Shown here piece after piece: positions 7,392-10,373 of a stretch of DNA of 10,373 bases. Each line of letters starts with the position of its first letter. Position 1 is the first letter of the stretch. The notes below the pieces were generated by a model. It was not told the DNA's origin, ran no database searches, and saw only the letters and a program-made list of their open reading frames with translations. The position numbers and the translations under genes are program-made. Location of the stretch: contig JARLHY010000140.1 in the NCBI GenBank assembly GCA_031292015.1, forward strand, positions 1 to 10,373, in the 5' to 3' direction. The stretch is from Negativicutes bacterium (GTDB taxonomy: Bacteria > Bacillota_C > Negativicutes > Sporomusales_B > JARLHX01).

Positions 7392-8581
7392 TCACACCCT
7401 GAACCGGCCGATCAATTGCTTTAATTCATCGGCGATTTCGGCCACCGTCTTGCTAAGAGCCGCCATTTCCTCGGTCGAGGCCGACTGCTCCTGGGCCGAG
7501 GCCGCCACCTCCTGGGCCGCCGCCGCCGTTCCCTGCACCACCCGGACCATATCGCCGACAGCCGCCAGCACGCTGTCCGAATGGGCATCCAAAGTTTGCA
7601 GCCGGTTGAGCAGGCTGCCGACATTCTGCGCTGTCAGGTCGATGGCACCGGAAACCTCGTTCATCGACGTGCCGCCTGTTTCAATGGTGCCAACCTGAAC
7701 ATCGACCTGATCGAGATTGCTTTCCATCGTCCGAACCGTCACCGACGTCTCGGCCTGGATATCCCGGATAAGATTGCCGATCTTCGTCGCCGCTTCAGCC
7801 GATTCTTCCGCCAGCTTGCGCACCTCTTCGGCCACCACGCCGAAGCCCCGACCGTGTTCGCCGGCCCTCGCGGCCTCGATAGCCGCGTTCAACGCCAGCA
7901 GATTAGTCTGACCGGCGATCCCGGTGATCACGTCGACAATGCTGCCGATTTCCTCTGAACGCTTGCCCAGGTTATGGATGGACTCGGTGGCAAACCGCAC
8001 CGTCTTGCGGACATCGCCAAGCTGCTCAATTGCCTGCTGCAGAGATTTGATCCCGTCGGCCGACACCCGTGAGGTCCGGCTGGCGGTCGTCAAAGTAACT
8101 CCCGCTTCCTCCAGCCCGGCGTGGACCTCGTCTTTCGTGGCCGCCGTTTTTTCCCGTATTTCGTCGGCCTGGCCGGTCTGCTTCGCCGCCCCCTGGGCAA
8201 TCCCGGCGATGTTTCGGCGATCTGCCCGGCGACGGATCCTGTTTGCTGTGCGGCTTCGGCCAGCGCGCCGGGAACTTTTATCGGTGTAGCTATCATGACC
8301 GAAGTCTTATTGGTACCCTGAGAAATCAGAATCTCCCGTGAAATGATCGTTTTTTTGGTTTTTTGGGCTTCCTGCATGTATTCTCTGCTTGCCAGTGAAG
8401 CCGGCTCACCCGTTTCGTTGATGCGGGTCAGCGACGCATCCACTAAAAATGCAGTAGAAAAAAGCGGATTCTGTTCTTTCATGGCCTGCAAACCTTGGAT
8501 GACAGCGTCTTTATCAGTGGCAAACACCGGATTGTTTGCGGCTGATTCCAGGAGCGTATGTATGTCAAGAGTTGCCAGCAT
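7392..8581 (-). pseudogene. Methyl-accepting chemotaxis protein, frameshifted and internally deleted
   Basis: Two reading frames together form one chemoreceptor-like protein. The first (8581 to about 8208) starts MLATLDIHTLLES and holds half of a Cache-type sensor with SREYMQEA (~66-72 in the peptide). After IATPIKVPG (~residue 105, near 8266) it jumps directly into receptor signalling-domain sequence. Near 8207-8210 the coding sense moves to another frame, which continues [16 protein letters not shown] to the stop at 7392. One missing base explains the shift. The second frame has the conserved hairpin tip, with [18 protein letters not shown] and [16 protein letters not shown], which contacts CheA/CheW in intact receptors. 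No membrane segment, HAMP domain or second Cache half is present. The start is ATG with AAGGTGA six bases upstream, and an in-frame stop (8588-8590) lies just before it, so no longer N-terminus is available. A sequencing error could explain the shift but not the missing membrane parts. Confidence 0.85.
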
Positions 8582-8611
8582 TCTGCTTCACCTTAAACTT
8601 TCTTTGCCATC

Positions 8612-8641
8612 ACTATAGCCGCAGGCAAAACTAAAGCCCAA
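8612..8641 (-). promoter_or_regulatory. Candidate sigma-70-type promoter for the chemoreceptor gene
   Basis: On the minus strand, TTGGGC (8636-8641) and TATAGT (8612-8617) are separated by 18 bases, about 30 bases before the ATG at 8581. The -10 matches 5 of 6 consensus bases and the -35 only 3 of 6. It may also feed the downstream STAS operon, since no better promoter was found in the 89-base gap at 7303-7391. Confidence 0.4.
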
Positions 8642-8723
8642 TCACCATTGTCGAATATTGTTTGTTTTTATAAATTTCTGCCGAAACAAGAAAAAACCTT
8701 CCTGAAAATGAGAAAAGCGAGAT

Positions 8724-8742
8724 TTGTTTGGCGGACAAACAA
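8724..8742. repeat. Short palindrome TTGTTTG-N5-CAAACAA
   Basis: Perfect 7-base inverted arms (8724-8730 and 8736-8742) surround GCGGA. A further TTGTTTG lies at 8658-8664. The spacing would suit a dimeric regulator's operator about 90 bases upstream of the candidate chemoreceptor promoter, but no protein can be assigned. Confidence 0.35.
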
Positions 8743-8766
8743 TAAAGAATCCCCCGGCAGGGAGAT
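8741..8766 (-). terminator. Terminator-like hairpin, leftward
   Basis: Read on the minus strand, ATCTCCC and GGGGGAT (8749-8766) form a 7-bp stem with one G-U pair and a TGCC loop, followed by the T-rich TCTTTATTGTTTG. It would end transcription arriving from the right, yet no intact leftward gene is visible between it and the insertion sequence. Confidence 0.4.
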
Positions 8767-8897
8767 CTGTAAAACCTCAGCGTTCGCCAAATGTCAGCCG
8801 CCAGCAGAGTTCTCACCGTTTATGACAGGCACCCCACTTCAGGAAGAACATGCCGGTCGCAAAAGGGCCATCGACAGCAAAAAAGGAACCCGCCGAA

Positions 8898-8922
8898 TGC
8901 ACTGAACCCTAAGAAATGGACA
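8898..8922 (+). repeat. Left terminal inverted repeat of the insertion sequence
   Basis: It begins TGCACTGAACCC (12 bases identical to the complement of the right end) and continues less perfectly to AATGGACA. It is the transposase recognition end upstream of orfA. Confidence 0.85.
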
Positions 8923-8951
8923 TTGAGGAAAAAAACCTCCTGTTGTAGGAT
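8923..8951 (+). promoter_or_regulatory. Candidate transposase promoter embedded in the hairpin
   Basis: TTGAGG (8923-8928) and TAGGAT (8946-8951) are separated by exactly 17 bases; each matches 4 of 6 consensus bases. Initiation would fall near 8957-8959, inside the right arm of the inverted repeat. The element's own transcript would therefore lack the left arm and leave the orfA ribosome-binding site free. Confidence 0.5.
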
Positions 8952-8971
8952 AACTACAACAGGAGGTTTTT
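8931..8971 (+). repeat. Perfect 17-bp inverted repeat masking the orfA ribosome-binding site
   Basis: The arms 8931-8947 and 8955-8971 are exact complements around a 7-base loop (GGATAAC). The right arm contains AGGAGG (8961-8966), which lies eight bases before the orfA ATG at 8975. A transcript entering from outside would fold and hide this site. The hairpin is flanked by T runs in both directions (five on plus, seven on minus), so it may also act as a two-way terminator. Confidence 0.85.
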
Positions 8972-8974
8972 CCT

Positions 8975-9265
8975 ATGAGCAAACACTTTGGGGCGCAAAT
9001 CATCGGGCATGTGATTGAGATGAAAGAACAAGGGATGACGAATCGTACCATTGCAGAGAAATTTGGATTCACTGCGATACAGATCAAAAGGCTGCTGACC
9101 CGGCATAACCGAAGGAGCCGTTCTCCTGCAGGTGTGGCTAAGCGCCGTGGCAGACCAAAAACAAAACCAATCACAGATGAGCACAAGTATCTTGAGCGAA
9201 TCCGGCAGCTAGAGATGGAAGTGGAGCTGTACCGGTCTTTTCTTCAAGCTGCTGGAAGGAGGTGA
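8975..9265 (+). CDS. IS3-family transposase OrfA (DNA-binding protein)
   Basis: A 96-residue protein of usual OrfA size. A helix-turn-helix region (~10-45; MTNRTIAEKFGFTAIQIKRL) should bind the terminal repeats. A basic RRGRPK stretch (~57-62) resembles an AT-hook. The C-terminal helix (~72-90) has leucine-zipper-like spacing (L73, I76, L79, V83, L90) for multimerization. The start is ATG with AGGAGG eight bases upstream. Its stop overlaps the orfB GTG. In this family OrfA alone often inhibits or tempers transposition, while the OrfAB fusion is the transposase. Confidence 0.92.
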   Translation: MSKHFGAQIIGHVIEMKEQGMTNRTIAEKFGFTAIQIKRLLTRHNRRSRSPAGVAKRRGRPKTKPITDEHKYLERIRQLEMEVELYRSFLQAAGRR

Positions 9266-10116
9266 GGCCAGGAATCAAGTACAGAGCCATCCAACGACAT
9301 GTAGGCAAGTATCCTGTCGGACTGATGTGTACCTTCTTCCAGGTATCGCGCAGCGGATATTACGCCTTCCGGAAACGCCAGGGAAAACTTTCTCGGGATG
9401 AGCAACTTTCCGGCCTGGTTGCCCAATGCCAGCAAAATACCCATGGAACCTACGGATACCGCAGAGTGGTGCTGTGGCTTCAGCGACAAGGGGTCAGAGC
9501 CAATCATAAGGCGGTATTGCGTATCATGAACAAGTACGGTCTCCTGGCGCAGATTCGGCGCAGAAGAAAGTACAGGCAGATGAGCGAGCATCTGCATCGT
9601 TACCCAAACCTGCTTAACCGCGTCTTTACAGCGGTGAGGCCCAACCAAAAATGGGTAACCGATATCTCCTACATTCAGACCGCACAGGGAACGTTATACC
9701 TATCCATAATCCGCGACCTCTTTGACAATAGCATCATTGCCTACAAAATGGGCACTGAGCAGTCCGTCAATCTGGTACTTCAGACAATCCGGGAAGCACG
9801 GACAAAAGAAGCGGTCACGGCAGAGTTGCACCTCCACAGTGACCAAGGGTTTCAATACACCTCACAAGCATATTTCACCCTGACTCAAACGTACGGCATA
9901 ATGCCGTCGATGTCAAGGCGTGGGAACTGTTACGATAATGCTCCGGCGGAAAACTTTTTCAGCATTCTAAAGAGCGAGTGCATCCGTCGGCACAAGCTCA
10001 AGACGCTGGAGCAGGCGCGGTCACTCATTGACAACTACATCTTCTTCTACAACCATGAGCGGATTCAGACAAAATCCAAGCTGACACCGCTTGAAAAACG
10101 GCGTCAGCTTGCATAA
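9262..10116 (+). CDS. IS3-family transposase OrfB (DDE integrase domain)
   Basis: A 284-residue protein in the -1 frame relative to orfA. The N-terminus has the family motif VSRSGYYAF (~28-36), followed by an HTH_21-like region with GTYGYRRV (62-69). The rve catalytic core contains Asp134 (WVTDISYI), Asp194 (HSDQGFQY) and Glu230 (ENFFSILK), with 35 residues between the second Asp and Glu and Lys237 seven after the Glu, as expected for DD35E transposases. The C-terminus has the usual YNHERIQ stretch. It can start at GTG 9262 within a GTGA stop/start overlap. The frame is also open upstream to 9196, so an OrfAB fusion by frameshifting is possible. The catalytic triad is intact. Confidence 0.95.
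   Translation: MRPGIKYRAIQRHVGKYPVGLMCTFFQVSRSGYYAFRKRQGKLSRDEQLSGLVAQCQQNTHGTYGYRRVVLWLQRQGVRANHKAVLRIMNKYGLLAQIRRRRKYRQMSEHLHRYPNLLNRVFTAVRPNQKWVTDISYIQTAQGTLYLSIIRDLFDNSIIAYKMGTEQSVNLVLQTIREARTKEAVTAELHLHSDQGFQYTSQAYFTLTQTYGIMPSMSRRGNCYDNAPAENFFSILKSECIRRHKLKTLEQARSLIDNYIFFYNHERIQTKSKLTPLEKRRQLA
10078..10110 (+). repeat. Inverted repeat at the 3' end of orfB
   Basis: AAGCTGAC (10078-10085) pairs perfectly with GTCAGCTT (10103-10110), and CCG with CGG inside, separated by one A/C mismatch, around a 9-base loop. It lies within the last codons and has no T run after it, so it is more likely an mRNA-stabilising or protective structure than a terminator; chance is possible. Confidence 0.5.
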
Positions 10117-10150
10117 TTTCATGAAATCCTGCGATAGGGCTTTTTATTCT

Positions 10151-10175
10151 TGTCTATTGGACGGGGTTCAGTGCA
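10151..10175 (+). repeat. Right terminal inverted repeat of the insertion sequence
   Basis: It ends GGGTTCAGTGCA, exactly complementary to the left end, and starts TGTCTATT, partly matching the inner left repeat. It lies 34 bases after the orfB stop. Confidence 0.85.
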
Positions 10176-10373
10176 AGGGGGTGTCTTTTTTATTTTATGA
10201 AGATTGTCTGGCAAAAATTCGGTCCTGCCGCCTTGTCCCTTCTGAACAAAGCCCAGCCGAATCAGAAGCTGGGCGTCTCATAAGTCGTTGTATCATTGCT
10301 ATACTCTTTTTTCAAATTGTAATATTCTAAGCGGCATGTCATATATTTGTAATGATTAATTCAGGTTTCGCCG
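10176..10373. other. AT-rich non-coding right flank
   Basis: No convincing gene is present; the only frame of note starts inside orfB, crosses the insertion-sequence end and runs through a hairpin. The stretch begins AGGGGGTGTC then TTTTTT, resembling the 3' half of a terminator whose other half is missing. It also holds a leftward terminator-like hairpin and a weak rightward promoter-like pair, TTGCTA (10296-10301) and TAATAT (10320-10325), 18 bases apart. Confidence 0.5.
10244..10274 (-). terminator. Terminator-like hairpin, leftward
   Basis: GCCCAGC and GCTGGGC (10251-10257 and 10268-10274) form a perfect 7-bp stem with a 10-base loop. On the minus strand it is followed by TTTGTTC, a short T-rich tract. 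It probably ends a leftward transcript from beyond the right edge. On the plus strand no T run follows. Confidence 0.5.

Larger units (their letters stand above)
8582..8897. other. Intergenic region between chemoreceptor pseudogene and insertion sequence
   Basis: No gene is convincing here. Short frames on both strands lack ribosome-binding sites and recognisable protein features. The stretch holds the chemoreceptor ribosome-binding site and candidate promoter at its left, a run of TTGTTTG/CAAACAA motifs (8658-8664, 8724-8742), and a leftward terminator-like hairpin (8749-8766). From about 8767 to 8897 I see no recognisable element. Confidence 0.6.
8898..10175 (+). mobile_element. IS3-family (IS150-like) insertion sequence, apparently complete
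   Basis: The 1278-bp element is bounded by TGCACTGAACCC at the left and its exact complement GGGTTCAGTGCA at the right. The repeats extend imperfectly to 25 bases (19 matches). It carries overlapping orfA (HTH/leucine-zipper) and orfB (DDE transposase), the standard IS3 layout and length. The ends resemble the TGTACTGnACCC ends of the IS150 subgroup. Its base composition is visibly less GC-rich than the signalling genes, consistent with separate origin. No 3-5 bp target duplication is seen: the left flank is CCGAA and the right flank AGGGG. Both reading frames are intact, so the element may be active. Confidence 0.93.

Noticed and set aside
8745..8897. A possible c-di-GMP riboswitch upstream of the signalling operon.
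   Set aside because: No GEMM-type conserved segments were found in the region on either strand.
8648..8905. Small frames on both strands in the intergenic region (8648-8905 plus, 8631-8816 minus, 8791-9018 plus).
   Set aside because: They have no good ribosome-binding site or protein features, and they run through the palindrome, the hairpin or the insertion-sequence end.
10091..10330. A 79-codon plus-strand frame.
   Set aside because: It starts inside orfB, crosses the right inverted repeat and the hairpin at 10251-10274, and has no ribosome-binding site or domain.

Overview
The window looks like chromosomal DNA from a GC-rich, probably Firmicutes-type bacterium. Ribosome-binding sites are strong (GGGAGG, GGGGAGGG, AGGAGG), TTG and GTG starts occur, and the genes are dense in large multi-PAS signalling proteins. 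A diderm, sporulating lineage such as the Negativicutes would fit, but that is an inference from style, not from a marker gene.

About 1-8581 is one leftward (minus-strand) set of signalling genes. In transcription order they are: a broken methyl-accepting chemotaxis protein (8581-7392, with a frameshift and no membrane/HAMP section); a small STAS anti-anti-sigma-type protein (7302-6997); a 1088-residue membrane sensor with a DUF4118-like anchor, four PAS domains, a SpoIIE/PP2C phosphatase and an RsbW-like kinase domain (6959-3693); a PAS-GGDEF-EAL cyclic-di-GMP enzyme (3688-1796); and a Cache-PAS histidine kinase that runs off the left edge (1744-1). The gaps from the STAS gene onward are 37, 4 and 51 bases, so these four genes are probably one operon.

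The likely logic is a partner switch. The large sensor holds both the kinase and the phosphatase expected to set the phosphorylation of Ser55 in the STAS protein. No sigma factor lies in the window, and a c-di-GMP enzyme follows four bases after the sensor. The STAS output may therefore act on c-di-GMP turnover, as known for HsbA/HsbD in Pseudomonas, rather than on a sigma factor. PAS domains and a 22-residue coiled-coil linker recur across the adjacent proteins, suggesting the cluster grew by domain duplication and shuffling.

About 8582-8897 is intergenic and holds a candidate promoter for the chemotaxis gene, a palindrome and a leftward terminator-like hairpin. At 8898-10175 lies a complete IS3-family, IS150-like insertion sequence on the plus strand, with terminal inverted repeats, orfA and a DDE transposase orfB. 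A perfect 17-bp hairpin covers the orfA ribosome-binding site, and a candidate promoter is embedded in that hairpin. The last ~200 bases are AT-rich and contain a leftward terminator-like hairpin but no convincing gene.
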